Assembly (NCBI RefSeq): GCF_900103865.1 | Contig: NZ_FNII01000015.1 | Coordinates: forward strand, 1 to 64,000 | DNA length: 64,000 nucleotides | Source of the DNA: Vreelandella arcis | GTDB taxonomy: Bacteria; Pseudomonadota; Gammaproteobacteria; Pseudomonadales; Halomonadaceae | Direction of reading: 5' to 3' | Shown: positions 47,446 through 56,078 of the stretch, one piece after another | Position numbering within the stretch: position 1 is the stretch's first letter | Layout: each line of letters opens with the position of its first letter | Program-made: the position numbers and the translations under genes | The notes under the pieces: generated by a model | What the model was told of the DNA's origin: nothing | The model's database searches: none | Seen by the model: the letters and a program-made list of their open reading frames with translations, nothing else

Positions 47446-48318
47446 TTACTCACCGTCAGCCAGTTTATCTTGCGTGCGAAGCTCAAAGTCGCTGGCGTCG
47501 TGGCGTTCGTGCAACTGCTCATGGGGTTCACCCCAGGTGCGATTGACCATACGACCACGTTTGACGGCCGGACGCTCATCAATCTCTTCCGTCCAGCGCA
47601 GCACGTTCGTGTAGGTGTGTGCTTCCAGGAACTCGGCCGCTTCGTAGACCCGGTTTTTGACCAGCGCGCCGTACCAGGGGTGAATCGCCATGTCTGCGAT
47701 AGTGTATTCATCGCCTGCCATAAAGCGGTTGTCGGCCAGATGCTTGTCGAGCACATCCAACTGGCGTTTTACTTCCATGGTGTAGCGGTCAATCGGGTAC
47801 TGGTAGCTCTCTGGCGCATAGGCGTAAAAGTGGCCAAACCCACCGCCCAGCAGAGGCGCGCTGCCCATCTGCCAGAATAGCCATGATAGGCATTCGGTGC
47901 GTGCTGCCGGGTCGCTGGGCAGGAAAGCGTCAAACTTTTCAGCCAGGTAGAGCAGAATCGCGCCGGACTCGAACACCCGCTGGGGAGGCGTGGTGCTGTG
48001 ATCCATCAGGGCGGGAATTTTGGAGTTGGGGTTAACCTCGACAAAACCACTGCTGAACTGGTCGCCCTCGCCAATCTGGATCAGATGCGCATCGTACTCG
48101 GCGGACTGTATGCCTTTTTCCAGTAGCTCTTCGAGCATCACTGTCACTTTTACCCCATTAGGGGTGGCCAGCGAGTAAAGCTGAAGTGGGTGCTTACCAA
48201 TCGGCAAGGTTTTGTCGTGGGTCGCACCCGCCGTGGGGCGATTGATATTGGCAAATTTGCCGCCATTGCCGGGTTCCCATTTCCAAACACGGGGTGGGGT
48301 ATAGGTATCGTCGCTCAT
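47446..48318 (-). CDS. yghU: YghU-like glutathione-dependent disulfide-bond oxidoreductase
   Basis: This cytoplasmic glutathione-transferase-fold protein has 290 residues and closely follows E. coli YghU. The N-terminal extension Phe-Ala-Asn-Ile-Asn-Arg-Pro-Thr-Ala-Gly and Leu-Pro-Ile-Gly-Lys-His-Pro-Leu-Gln-Leu-Tyr-Ser precede the thioredoxin-like domain, which carries Thr-Pro-Asn-Gly-Val-Lys-Val and Ser-Lys-Ile-Pro-Ala-Leu. The C-terminal all-helical domain has Gly-Asp-Glu-Tyr-Thr-Ile-Ala-Asp-Met. The family binds two glutathiones and reduces disulfides and peroxides. Its closeness to ohr fits a thiol or peroxide stress role. Confidence 0.9.
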   Translation of the reverse strand: MSDDTYTPPRVWKWEPGNGGKFANINRPTAGATHDKTLPIGKHPLQLYSLATPNGVKVTVMLEELLEKGIQSAEYDAHLIQIGEGDQFSSGFVEVNPNSKIPALMDHSTTPPQRVFESGAILLYLAEKFDAFLPSDPAARTECLSWLFWQMGSAPLLGGGFGHFYAYAPESYQYPIDRYTMEVKRQLDVLDKHLADNRFMAGDEYTIADMAIHPWYGALVKNRVYEAAEFLEAHTYTNVLRWTEEIDERPAVKRGRMVNRTWGEPHEQLHERHDASDFELRTQDKLADGE

Positions 48319-48390
48319 CGTGCTCTCCTATCAATGCAAAGCCACCGCGTCACAGCGAGGCGGTGGCTAATGATTTGCCGATTATCGACC

Positions 48391-48816
48391 TTATACCAGC
48401 GTCAAGGTGACGTCGATATTGCCGCGAGTTGCATTAGAGTACGGGCATACCACGTGGGCTTTATCGACCAGCGATTGCGCGACATCTTTTTCAAGACCCG
48501 GCAAGCTGATTTTCAGCTCGACCTCGATACCAAAGCCGGTGGGAATGGCGCCAATGCCGACGTGGCCGTCAATCTGGGTATCGTCCGGAAGCTTAACCTT
48601 TTCTTGGCCGGCGACATGCTTGAGGGCGCCCAAAAAGCAGGCTGAGTACCCCGCCGCGAAAAGCTGCTCGGGGTTGGTGCCATCACCACCGGGGCCGCCG
48701 AGTTCCTTGGGTGTGCTCAGTTTGACGTCCAACGCGCCGTCTGACGACTTGGCATGACCCTCACGGCCGCCAGTGGCGGTGGCATGGGCACGGTAAGCAA
48801 TTTGCTCAATCGACAT
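48391..48816 (-). CDS. ohr: Ohr, organic hydroperoxide resistance protein
   Basis: Ohr reduces organic hydroperoxides with lipoyl or thiol donors. The 141-residue protein has the peroxidatic cysteine in Gly-Tyr-Ser-Ala-Cys-Phe (Cys58) and the resolving cysteine in Val-Val-Cys-Pro-Tyr-Ser-Asn (about 122), with the catalytic arginine-glutamate segment Pro-Glu-Gln-Leu-Phe-Ala-Ala. The ATG at 48816 fits the family N-terminus, with AGGGAG and GAGG upstream. It lies downstream of the ohrR regulator gene, separated by 144 bases that contain an operator-like palindrome. Confidence 0.93.
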   Translation of the reverse strand: MSIEQIAYRAHATATGGREGHAKSSDGALDVKLSTPKELGGPGGDGTNPEQLFAAGYSACFLGALKHVAGQEKVKLPDDTQIDGHVGIGAIPTGFGIEVELKISLPGLEKDVAQSLVDKAHVVCPYSNATRGNIDVTLTLV

Positions 48817-48901
48817 CCTCAAAACTCCCTAAATGACTCGATGAATGGGGTTCATCCAACTTGTACATAACGTTGGTGTGGGTAACAAGTTAGTGCACCT
48901 T

Positions 48902-48919
48902 TAGTTTGCGCGCAAGCTA
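48902..48919 (-). promoter_or_regulatory. Probable OhrR operator between ohrR and ohr
   Basis: An 18-base near-palindrome (TAGTTTGCGCGCAAGCTA, 16 of 18 positions symmetric, perfect TTGCGCGCAA core) sits 85 bases before the ohr ATG. OhrR repressors bind such MarR-type dyads and release them when oxidised. Confidence 0.5.
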
Positions 48920-48960
48920 ATTGGCGTCGCGTTTACCTTTGTGCCTTGAAAATAAGAGCA

Positions 48961-49410
48961 TTACTGGGAGTGTTGAAGTTTATCGCGTAGTTCGACGAGG
49001 TCGTCTTTGAGCCGGGTTAGCGTTTCAATGGACTGCTCGCTGGCGTTAATCACACAGCTGGGAATGTGGCGCGCCTGTTCACGCATGGCACGGCCCCGGT
49101 CGGTTAGAAAGAGTTCTACTACCCGCTCATCCTGTTGGCTGCGCTGTCTGCGCAATAGCTGGTCAGCTTCCAGTCGTTTAAGGAGCGGGGTGACCGACCC
49201 TGGGTCAGTGAGTAACCGCTTACTCAGTGTGCTGACGGTAATGCCATCTTCCTGCCATAACACCAGCATGGCGAGGTATTGAGGGTAAGTAAGGCCCAAC
49301 TCTTTGAGCAGCGGCTTATACACCTTGGTCATCATCAAGGAGGTAGAGTAAAGCGCGAAACAAAGCTGGTTATCGAGCTCCAGTTCGCTACAGGTCGAGG
49401 CGTCGGCCAT
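48961..49410 (-). CDS. ohrR: OhrR, MarR-family peroxide-sensing repressor
   Basis: This 149-residue winged-helix regulator has the N-terminal sensing cysteine in Leu-Asp-Asn-Gln-Leu-Cys-Phe-Ala-Leu-Tyr (Cys17) with the tyrosines that contact it, then Leu-Gly-Leu-Thr-Tyr-Pro-Gln-Tyr-Leu-Ala-Met-Leu-Val, the turn Thr-Asp-Pro-Gly-Ser-Val-Thr-Pro-Leu-Leu-Lys-Arg-Leu and the wing residues Asp-Glu-Arg. Oxidation of the cysteine by organic peroxide lifts repression of ohr, its downstream neighbour on the same strand. An extra cysteine near residue 126 may allow the two-cysteine mechanism. Confidence 0.9.
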   Translation of the reverse strand: MADASTCSELELDNQLCFALYSTSLMMTKVYKPLLKELGLTYPQYLAMLVLWQEDGITVSTLSKRLLTDPGSVTPLLKRLEADQLLRRQRSQQDERVVELFLTDRGRAMREQARHIPSCVINASEQSIETLTRLKDDLVELRDKLQHSQ

Positions 49411-49547
49411 GGAGGCTCCGTAACAAAATGCGTGTGCCTAATGTAGCGTGATCTACCAAGGAGTGACTAGCGGTCTATACCTTGGTCGTAATTTGAGTGT
49501 TTAGCTTTGACACCGTGTTGCCGGATGTCTAGCCTTTGCCTACTGAA

Positions 49548-49561
49548 TGTTACCGGTAACA
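49548..49561 (+). promoter_or_regulatory. GntR (gluconate) operator
   Basis: TGTTACCGGTAACA is a perfect 14-base palindrome and matches the classical operator of the E. coli LacI-family gluconate repressor GntR. It lies 114 bases before the dctP ATG. With gntK and a LacI-family gene downstream, this fixes the likely inducer of the transporter as gluconate. Confidence 0.8.
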
Positions 49562-49674
49562 AAGCAAGGTTAGCCAATTGGCTGAGTAATGTTCCTTCGG
49601 TGGTGGTGCCTGGTGCTGTTCATCCACCATCAAACACCATTATCAACAACAAATATTCGTTTGGAGATAACGTC

Positions 49675-50748
49675 ATGACCGCAATCTGGCGCAACACGCT
49701 TACCCTGGTTGGCGCAACCACCTTGACGATGGGCATGGCTCACGCCCAAAGCCCTGAACTTTCTGATCCGCCTGCGATTGATGGCGATGTCGTTGGCGAC
49801 CACGGCACCCACACGCTTCGCATGGGCATCGGCTTGTCAGAGAACTCGCCGCAGTATATTTCCAGCCAATATTTCGGCGAAATTCTTGAAAAACGCACCG
49901 ATGGGCGTATCACCGTCAATGTATTCCCCAACAGCCAGTTGGGCGACGACGTGCAGATGCTTGAAATGCTGCAAACCGGCACGCTGGATATGACCTACCC
50001 CTCCAGTTCGGCAGCGACTGGCTATGTTGAAGAACTGTCTGTGTTTGACCTGCCGTTTTTGCTGCCGAGCCGTGAAGCGGCAGTTGAAGTACTGCAAAGT
50101 GATGTGGCGCTTGATCTGTTGGAAGGCTTTGAGGGCACCGGACTGAAGCCGCTGGCTTTTTCCGAAAACGGCTATCGCCAGCTTTCCAACAGCGCTCGTC
50201 CGGTCGAGACACCCGAAGACGTCGCCGGTCTTGATGTGCGTGGCTTGAGTGTACGCACCATGGAAAACCCGGTGCACCTGGATATCTGGGAAGCCTTGGG
50301 CGCTAACCCCACGCCAATGGCATTCGGCGAGCTTTTCTCGGCAATGGAACAAGGCGTTGTTGATGGCCAGGAGAACCCTTGGAGCACCATTCTGACGTCG
50401 AACTTCCACGAAGTGCAGGATTACGGCACCGAAACGCGCCACGTGTACACACCGTTTATCATGATGCTTTCCGAACGTAGCTGGGACAGCATGGCGCCTG
50501 AGTATCAAGAGCTGGTGATGGAAGCCGCGCGTCAGTCGGCCGAGTATGAAATTCAGTTGTCGGCAGAGTACGACGAGTGGTCGCGTAAGCAGCTGGAAGA
50601 GCGGGGTATGCAAATCACCCGTCTGAATGATGAGCAGTTGGCAGCCTTCCAGGAAGCGGTTCAGCCGGTCTATGACGAATGGGCACCGCGTATTGGTGAA
50701 GAGCTAATCGAAGATATTCAAGCTATTGTTAATGACAGCACCGAATAA
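49675..50748 (+). CDS. TRAP transporter substrate-binding protein DctP, probable gluconate
   Basis: This 357-residue periplasmic binding protein of the DctP family has a signal peptide ending at Gly-Met-Ala-His-Ala-Gln near residue 23. Family marks are Gly-Gln-Glu-Asn-Pro-Trp (the ligand-contact motif Asp-Gly-Gln-Glu-Asn near 230), Gly-Leu-Asp-Val-Arg-Gly, and the Arg that holds the carboxylate. The ATG at 49675 follows TTGGAGA and fits the signal peptide; a longer frame upstream is ignored. It precedes dctQ and dctM, and the operator at 49548 points to gluconate as ligand. Confidence 0.9.
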   Translation: MTAIWRNTLTLVGATTLTMGMAHAQSPELSDPPAIDGDVVGDHGTHTLRMGIGLSENSPQYISSQYFGEILEKRTDGRITVNVFPNSQLGDDVQMLEMLQTGTLDMTYPSSSAATGYVEELSVFDLPFLLPSREAAVEVLQSDVALDLLEGFEGTGLKPLAFSENGYRQLSNSARPVETPEDVAGLDVRGLSVRTMENPVHLDIWEALGANPTPMAFGELFSAMEQGVVDGQENPWSTILTSNFHEVQDYGTETRHVYTPFIMMLSERSWDSMAPEYQELVMEAARQSAEYEIQLSAEYDEWSRKQLEERGMQITRLNDEQLAAFQEAVQPVYDEWAPRIGEELIEDIQAIVNDSTE

Positions 50749-50768
50749 CCCTCGCCTTCGCAGCGATC

Positions 50769-50790
50769 GGGCAGGCCTTTGGGCCTGCCC
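50769..50790 (+). promoter_or_regulatory. Hairpin between the TRAP binding-protein and permease genes
   Basis: A perfect 9-bp stem GGGCAGGCC / GGCCTGCCC with a four-base loop (TTTG) lies in the 68-base gap. There is no T-run after it. It likely protects the dctP mRNA end so that more binding protein than permease is made. Confidence 0.6.
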
Positions 50791-50816
50791 GAGTTGTCAG
50801 TATCCCCGGAGTTACC

Positions 50817-51410
50817 ATGACGACTTCCCAGACGACCTCGCACACCGACCCCGTAATAGAAGATCCGTCGGTATATTTGGATGATCCCAACCGTAAGTTG
50901 TTGGAAATCGATACCGATACTCGCCAAGGCCCAGCGCTATTCCGCTGGCTTACCCTAGGCATGGAGTATCTCATCGGCGCTATCTTAGTCGCACTGATTG
51001 TGTCTGTTTCCTTCAATGTGGTGGGGCGTGCACTGTTCAATAATTCACTGCCCTGGGCGGATGAACTAGCGCGTATGCTGTTTGTCTGGCTGGTGTTTAT
51101 CGGTGCCGCCGCGGCGTTTTCGCGCTACGAGCACATTGCCGTTGACGCCCTGGTACGGCGTTTGCCACTGCGCGTTGCGCATATGCTTTATTTTCTCCAG
51201 CACCTGATTATTACCGGCCTGATGGGGGTGATGATCTGGGGCGGTAGCCAAGTGCTGGCGCGTTCAAGCGGGCGTTCGGCAATTTTGGACGTGCCGCTTA
51301 GCTTTATCAGCCTTTCGTTAGTGCTGTGCGTCATTTTTATCGCGGCGGTGGCGGTTTGGCGGATGTGGGTCAGCCTCACCATTATTCGCAACCCTGAGCG
51401 GGAGCACTAA
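50817..51410 (+). CDS. TRAP transporter small permease DctQ
   Basis: This 197-residue inner-membrane subunit has four hydrophobic helices. The motif Trp-Ala-Asp-Glu-Leu-Ala-Arg-Met-Leu-Phe-Val-Trp-Leu near residue 80 is the DctQ hallmark. A 40-residue polar, acidic N-terminal region precedes the first helix, longer than usual. Two bases separate it from dctM, so the two are translated together. It pairs with DctP and DctM for sodium-coupled, probably gluconate, uptake. Confidence 0.9.
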   Translation: MTTSQTTSHTDPVIEDPSVYLDDPNRKLLEIDTDTRQGPALFRWLTLGMEYLIGAILVALIVSVSFNVVGRALFNNSLPWADELARMLFVWLVFIGAAAAFSRYEHIAVDALVRRLPLRVAHMLYFLQHLIITGLMGVMIWGGSQVLARSSGRSAILDVPLSFISLSLVLCVIFIAAVAVWRMWVSLTIIRNPEREH

Positions 51411-51412
51411 TC

Positions 51413-52693
51413 ATGCTATGGATTTTTCTGGCTATCTTAATGGCCTCCATCGTTATTGGGCTGCCGATTGCTTTCGGGCTAGGCGTGGCGGCGCTAGTGA
51501 TGGCGGTACTCTCAGATATTCCGCTGTCGATCATGATCGAACAGTCTATTCGCGGGGTGAACAGCTTTCCGCTGCTGGCGATCCCGTTCTTTATCTTAGT
51601 CGGCGAAGTAATGAGCAACGGTGGTATCGCACGTCGTTTAATGGAACTGGCGGGCGCCTTGGTCGGCTTTATGCGCGGCGGGTTAGGGCAGGTAGCAATC
51701 ACCGGCTCCATGTTCTTTGGCGGCATTAGTGGTTCGGCGGTTGCCGATACGGCAGCGACAGGGGCCATGATGATCCCCTCCATGAAACAGCAGGGCTACA
51801 CCGCAGCCAATGCCACCGCTATTAATACCGTCTCGTCGGTGATCGGGATCATTATTCCGCCGTCGATTCCGCTGATTCTCTACGGCATCGTCACCGAAAC
51901 TTCCATTAGCCGCCTGTTCATTGCCGGCATTGTGCCGGGCCTTTTGATTGGCTTTGCGCTGATGGTGACTACCTATATTCTTGCCAAAAAGCATGGCGGG
52001 GGCGTGCAAAAGTTCCGCTGGGATCGTCTTTGGAAAGCCTTTAAAGCTGCTTGGCTGGCGCTGGTGCTGCCGGTGATTGTGATTGGCGGCATTATCGGCG
52101 GTGTGTTTACCGCCACCGAAGCCGCTGTAGCGGCATTACTCTACTCGCTGGCCATTTCGCTGGTGGTCTACCGCGAATTCAAGCTCAAAGAGCTAGTCGG
52201 GATGCTGATTCGCACTGCACGTTTGACTGGCATGGTCATGATGCTATTAGCATTTGCGACGGTCATCGCCTGGTTCCTTACCATCAATATGGTACCGCAA
52301 ACCTTGGTAAGCCAAGTACAGGCGATCACTCAAGACCCCTTCCTGCTGTTACTGATTGTGGCCTTTTTGCTGCTGTTGGTGGGCTTTGTGATGGATTTGA
52401 CGCCGGCGATGGTCATCATGGCCCCGATGCTAGCCCCGATTGTAACGTCGGTGGGCGTGGACGAGGTCTACTTCGGCGTGCTGATGGCCTTTATTTTAGG
52501 CGTGGGCCTACTGACACCGCCTGTGGGCACTTGCCTTTACGTCGGTTGTGGGGTCGGCAAGGTATCAATGGAGTCATTGGTGCGCGCGATGTTGCCATAT
52601 TACGCCGCATTGCTGGTGGTGTTGGTGATCTTAATTGCCTTCCCTGGCGTGGTAACCTGGTTACCTGACCTGACCGCCGTTAGCGGCAATTAA
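51413..52693 (+). CDS. TRAP transporter large permease DctM
   Basis: This 426-residue membrane protein has about 12 hydrophobic segments of the DctM/TRAP-large family, which forms the sodium-coupled translocation path. It shows Leu-Leu-Ala-Ile-Pro-Phe-Phe-Ile-Leu-Val-Gly-Glu near residue 50, Ile-Ser-Gly-Ser-Ala-Val-Ala-Asp-Thr-Ala near 105, Ile-Ile-Pro-Pro-Ser-Ile-Pro near 147 and Leu-Thr-Pro-Pro-Val-Gly near 365. It follows dctQ by two bases; its stop overlaps a possible ATG of gntK (TAATG). Confidence 0.93.
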   Translation: MLWIFLAILMASIVIGLPIAFGLGVAALVMAVLSDIPLSIMIEQSIRGVNSFPLLAIPFFILVGEVMSNGGIARRLMELAGALVGFMRGGLGQVAITGSMFFGGISGSAVADTAATGAMMIPSMKQQGYTAANATAINTVSSVIGIIIPPSIPLILYGIVTETSISRLFIAGIVPGLLIGFALMVTTYILAKKHGGGVQKFRWDRLWKAFKAAWLALVLPVIVIGGIIGGVFTATEAAVAALLYSLAISLVVYREFKLKELVGMLIRTARLTGMVMMLLAFATVIAWFLTINMVPQTLVSQVQAITQDPFLLLLIVAFLLLLVGFVMDLTPAMVIMAPMLAPIVTSVGVDEVYFGVLMAFILGVGLLTPPVGTCLYVGCGVGKVSMESLVRAMLPYYAALLVVLVILIAFPGVVTWLPDLTAVSGN

Positions 52694-52707
52694 TGAGGAG
52701 CGCTAGT

Positions 52708-53235
52708 GTGAAAAATGCTTCTCAACGCATTTTAGTGATGGGTGTGTCCGGTTCTGGGAAATCCCATATTGGAATGCAACTGGCCACCTCCCTGGGCGCG
52801 ACCTTTATCGACGGCGATGATCACCATTCGCCTGCCAATGTGGCCAAAATGGCCAGTGGTACACCGCTTAACGACGATGATCGGCGTGAGTGGCTGGACA
52901 CACTCGCAGGCCTATTCGCCGAGTATCGCCGTCTTGACCGCTCGGTGGTGATTGCCTGTTCGGGGCTGAAAAAGCGCTACCGTGAACGGCTACGCTCGGG
53001 TGACCCGGCGCTGCACATCCTCTATCTGGAAGGCAGTCGCGAACTGCTACAGCAGCGTCTGGAAACCCGGCCAGGGCACTTCTTCAAAGGCGATACGATG
53101 TTGGCCAGTCAACTGGCCGACCTGGAGCCACCTAGTGAAGAGGAGGCCTTTAATGCCTCAATTGCGTTATCGCCCCAGGAAATCGTTAATCGGTTTGTTA
53201 CCACGCTGCAGGCACCCAGCCGCTCGCCCAGCTAA
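52708..53235 (+). CDS. gntK: Gluconokinase GntK
   Basis: GntK phosphorylates gluconate to 6-phosphogluconate for the Entner-Doudoroff and pentose-phosphate routes. It is a 175-residue P-loop kinase, with Gly-Val-Ser-Gly-Ser-Gly-Lys-Ser-His near residue 12 and Asp-Gly-Asp-Asp-His-His-Ser near 35, the carboxylate-binding motif. Ala-Cys-Ser-Gly-Leu-Lys-Lys-Arg-Tyr is also diagnostic. I prefer the GTG at 52708, because GAGGAG lies seven bases before it; the ATG at 52693 within the dctM stop would add five residues. It is the last gene of the TRAP operon, and a hairpin follows it. Confidence 0.93.
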   Translation: MKNASQRILVMGVSGSGKSHIGMQLATSLGATFIDGDDHHSPANVAKMASGTPLNDDDRREWLDTLAGLFAEYRRLDRSVVIACSGLKKRYRERLRSGDPALHILYLEGSRELLQQRLETRPGHFFKGDTMLASQLADLEPPSEEEAFNASIALSPQEIVNRFVTTLQAPSRSPS

Positions 53236-53241
53236 GCCAAG

Positions 53242-53284
53242 ATAAGCATAGGGGCAACCCCTTTGGGGAAGCCCCAATGCTTAT
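53242..53284 (+). terminator. Hairpin between gntK and gntR
   Basis: A long imperfect stem (ATAAGCAT plus GGGGC pairing with GCCCC plus ATGCTTAT) encloses an inner CCCC-TTT-GGGG hairpin. No T-run follows, so it may be a regulatory or processing structure rather than a strong terminator. Confidence 0.5.
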
Positions 53285-53308
53285 AAGTTGCATAAGGCAA
53301 ACACTCTT

Positions 53309-54304
53309 TTGAAGAAAAAACGCCCCACGTTACAAGATATTGCGGATCGAGTTGGGGCCACCAAAATGACGGTGAGCCGATGCTTGCGCGACCCGGAAAC
53401 GGTCTCAGAGGGCTTGCGCGAACAGATCTTTTCGGTGGCCGAACAGATTGGTTATATCCCCAACCGCGCGCCTGACTTGCTCTCTCGGGCGACCAGTCAC
53501 TCGATAGGCGTGTTAGTGCCGTCGCTCACCAACCAAGTCTTTGCCGATGTTATCCTCGGTATTGAGGCGTTGACCGAGCCGGCAGGCTACCACCTGATGC
53601 TTTCACACTACGGCTATAGCCCAGAGCTTGAAGAGCGCAGTCTCGCGTCGCTGCTGTCTTACAATGTCGACGGCGTGATTCTCTCCGACCAGTATCACAC
53701 CGCCCGCAGTCTACGGATGCTGGAAACTGCTGGTATCCCGATTGTCGAAATCATGGATACCCATTGCCCGCCTCTTCAGCAAGTGGTCGGGTACGATAAT
53801 GTTAGCGCTGCTTTCGATATGGTTAGCGAGATGATCCGGCGTGGTCGACGGCAGGTTATTTATCTGGCGGTTCGGCTAGACGAGCGTACTCGGCAACGCG
53901 AGCAGGGCTATCGCGATGCCATGCAGGCTCATGGGCTGCCACCGGTGACGCTGTATAGCAGTCAGCGCTCATCTTATACCGTGGGGGCGGCGCTGTTGGA
54001 ACAGATAATGTCCGATTATCCCACTGCCGATGGTATCTTCTGCACCAACGACGACGTCGCGGTAGGCGCCTATTTTGAATGCCAGCGGCGGGGCATCACA
54101 GTACCCGAGCAAATGGCGATTGCCGGGTTTCATGGCCACGATGTCGGCCAGGCAATGACCCCACGACTGGCCAGTGTGATTACACCTCGTCAAGCCATTG
54201 GTAAAGCCGCCGCTGAGGCGCTGCTTGCTCGCATCGACGGTCGGCCAATCGAGCGTAAGGTGATCGATCTGGGCTATGCCATAGAAACTGGCAAAACGCT
54301 GTAG
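53309..54304 (+). CDS. gntR: GntR, LacI-family gluconate repressor
   Basis: This 331-residue regulator has an N-terminal LacI helix-turn-helix (Leu-Gln-Asp-Ile-Ala-Asp-Arg-Val-Gly-Ala-Thr-Lys-Met-Thr-Val-Ser-Arg), followed by a periplasmic-binding-type sensor domain. The E. coli GntR-like start Lys-Lys-Lys-Arg-Pro-Thr-Leu supports the TTG at 53309. An in-frame TTG at 53288 is also open. The gene lies 73 bases after gntK on the same strand, and its cognate operator is at 49548. Gluconate or its phosphate would release repression. Confidence 0.88.
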   Translation: MKKKRPTLQDIADRVGATKMTVSRCLRDPETVSEGLREQIFSVAEQIGYIPNRAPDLLSRATSHSIGVLVPSLTNQVFADVILGIEALTEPAGYHLMLSHYGYSPELEERSLASLLSYNVDGVILSDQYHTARSLRMLETAGIPIVEIMDTHCPPLQQVVGYDNVSAAFDMVSEMIRRGRRQVIYLAVRLDERTRQREQGYRDAMQAHGLPPVTLYSSQRSSYTVGAALLEQIMSDYPTADGIFCTNDDVAVGAYFECQRRGITVPEQMAIAGFHGHDVGQAMTPRLASVITPRQAIGKAAAEALLARIDGRPIERKVIDLGYAIETGKTL

Positions 54305-54370
54305 GCCGTTAGCATCTGGCGTATTGCCGGGCAAATGGCTACAGTGTTTTTTTTGCTTCGAGGCACGGTT

Positions 54371-55219
54371 GTGAACATCACGGAACTCAACGTTTATCCG
54401 GTAAAGTCGCTACAAGGCATCACTTTAGAACAAACTCAGCTATATGAGCATGGGCTGGCTTGGGATCGCCGCTGGATGTTGGTCGATACCCACCAGCGCT
54501 TCGTTACCCAGCGCCAGATTCCCGGTTTGGCCACCATTGGCGTTGCACTTACCGATGATGCGTTAGTGCTTTCGCACCCAACGGTGGAGCCTCTTGCAGT
54601 ATCGCTTGAAGAGCCTGAGGGTAATTTGCGGCTGGTCAGCGTCTGGGATGACCACTGCAAAGCCCTGCCTGAAAGCCCCGAGGTAACGCGGTGGCTGGAA
54701 GCGGCGCTCGGGCCATCGGCCAGAGGTCTCAGCTTGGTGCGCTTTGCGACTGATTTTCAGCGCAGCGTCGAGGACGATTTTTTAGCCGGGGGGACGGCGC
54801 ATACTTACTTTGCCGATGGGTATCCCTTTTTGCTGACGACCACCGGGTCGCTTGCTGCGTTAAACGACGCATTGGCAGCGCGTGGTCATGATCATGTGCC
54901 AATGAGCCGATTTCGCCCCAACTTGGTGATTGAGTGTGAGACCCCGTGGGACGAAGATCGCTGGGCAACGTTGACCGAGTCAACGGGGGCCTTTCGGTTA
55001 GCTCTGCGTAAACCTTGTCAGCGTTGTAAAGTCACCACTATTGATCAGCAGACGGCGGCCATTCATGAACCGGCCCAGCCGCTTAAAACCCTGGTGGAGT
55101 TGAATACCCAGCCTGCTTTGAAAGGCGCACATTTCGGCCAGAATGCTACTCTGATCAAGGGTGACGGCGCGGTTATCCGGGTGGGGGCGGTGCTTGAGGT
55201 AAGCGATGACGGCGCTTGA
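54371..55219 (+). CDS. MOSC domain protein, YcbX-like
   Basis: This 282-residue protein has an N-terminal beta-barrel MOSC_N domain (Tyr-Pro-Val-Lys-Ser-Leu near residue 8, Gly-Leu-Ala-Trp-Asp-Arg-Arg-Trp-Met near 30) followed by the MOSC domain with a cysteine in Lys-Pro-Cys-Gln-Arg-Cys-Lys near 220. The family uses molybdenum cofactor, and YcbX reduces N-hydroxylated compounds. The ferredoxin domain of E. coli YcbX is absent. The GTG at 54371 with CGAGG before it is chosen; an in-frame ATG 36 bases upstream is possible. The 3' end overlaps the convergent EamA gene by 47 bases. Confidence 0.87.
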   Translation: MNITELNVYPVKSLQGITLEQTQLYEHGLAWDRRWMLVDTHQRFVTQRQIPGLATIGVALTDDALVLSHPTVEPLAVSLEEPEGNLRLVSVWDDHCKALPESPEVTRWLEAALGPSARGLSLVRFATDFQRSVEDDFLAGGTAHTYFADGYPFLLTTTGSLAALNDALAARGHDHVPMSRFRPNLVIECETPWDEDRWATLTESTGAFRLALRKPCQRCKVTTIDQQTAAIHEPAQPLKTLVELNTQPALKGAHFGQNATLIKGDGAVIRVGAVLEVSDDGA

Positions 55220-56078
55220 TACGCACTAAACGTGTGGCAATCGCCGTACCTAATAGGGTGATCAGCATGCCCGCGACAATTTGCATACTGAGGGTTTCGT
55301 CCAGCAGCAGGTAGCCCCAAAGCAGCGCGCTGACCGGAACCAAAAAGGTAACGGTGGAGGTGGCGGTAGCGCCTGCGCTGGCTATCAAGCCAAAGTACAA
55401 CAAAAATGCCAATGTAGTGCTGAAGGCGGCTAGTGCCAGCGCGTTACCCCATGCCAGTGGGGATATGGGGTCGCTTGGCCACCATATAATTCCAGGAATC
55501 AGTAACACCAAAGCCGACATTGTACTACTACCCGCGGTTAACACCCGGCTGGGGAGGTGGCTGAGGCGGGTTTTGGAATAGTTACTGGCAATGCCGTAGC
55601 AGAAGGTTGCCCCGAGTACGGCGAGAATAAACCAGCCGTCGCCGCCTACCGCGAAGTCGAGCCGATCCGCCGATAGCACATAGACGCCCAATAGCGCCAG
55701 CGCCAGCCCTAGGTATTGCTGGCGGATGATAGGCGTGGCGAAGAACAGCGCCCCGAGCAGGGCCGTAAAAATCGGCGTGGTGGCATTGATCAGCGAAGTG
55801 AATCCCGCTTCTAGGCGGGTCGTTGCCAAGGCCAATAGCGAGAAGGGCAAGACGTGATTAATCACCCCGAGTATTAACAGCGGGCCTTTGTGCTGCCAGA
55901 TTAAGCGTAAATAGTGCAGGCTGAGTAAGAACGGGATTAACAGTAGCGCACCTACCCCCATGCGAACCAAAATCAGCGGAATCGGACCAAATTCGGGCAC
56001 GGCAACGCGCATAAAAATAAATGATAATCCCCATAATGAGGAAAGCAGCGTCAATCTCAGCGCATCTGCTGGCGACAT
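55173..56078 (-). CDS. EamA/DMT-family transporter
   Basis: This 301-residue inner-membrane protein has two EamA repeats of five helices (ten hydrophobic segments in all). The opening Leu-Ser-Ser-Leu-Trp-Gly-Leu-Ser-Phe-Ile-Phe and the mid-protein Ala-Thr-Phe-Cys-Tyr-Gly-Ile-Ala-Ser are the repeat starts. AAGGA lies before the ATG at 56078, preferred to an ATG 15 bases upstream. The substrate is unknown; the family exports amino acids and metabolites. Its 3' end overlaps the MOSC gene, an unusually long convergent overlap of 47 bases. Confidence 0.87.
   Translation of the reverse strand: MSPADALRLTLLSSLWGLSFIFMRVAVPEFGPIPLILVRMGVGALLLIPFLLSLHYLRLIWQHKGPLLILGVINHVLPFSLLALATTRLEAGFTSLINATTPIFTALLGALFFATPIIRQQYLGLALALLGVYVLSADRLDFAVGGDGWFILAVLGATFCYGIASNYSKTRLSHLPSRVLTAGSSTMSALVLLIPGIIWWPSDPISPLAWGNALALAAFSTTLAFLLYFGLIASAGATATSTVTFLVPVSALLWGYLLLDETLSMQIVAGMLITLLGTAIATRLVRIKRRHRLPQAPPPPG

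Noticed and set aside
49455..49486. ACCAAGG/CCTTGGT inverted repeat upstream of ohrR
   Set aside because: The arms are 18 bases apart and the sequence does not resemble the dyad between ohrR and ohr; no role can be supported.
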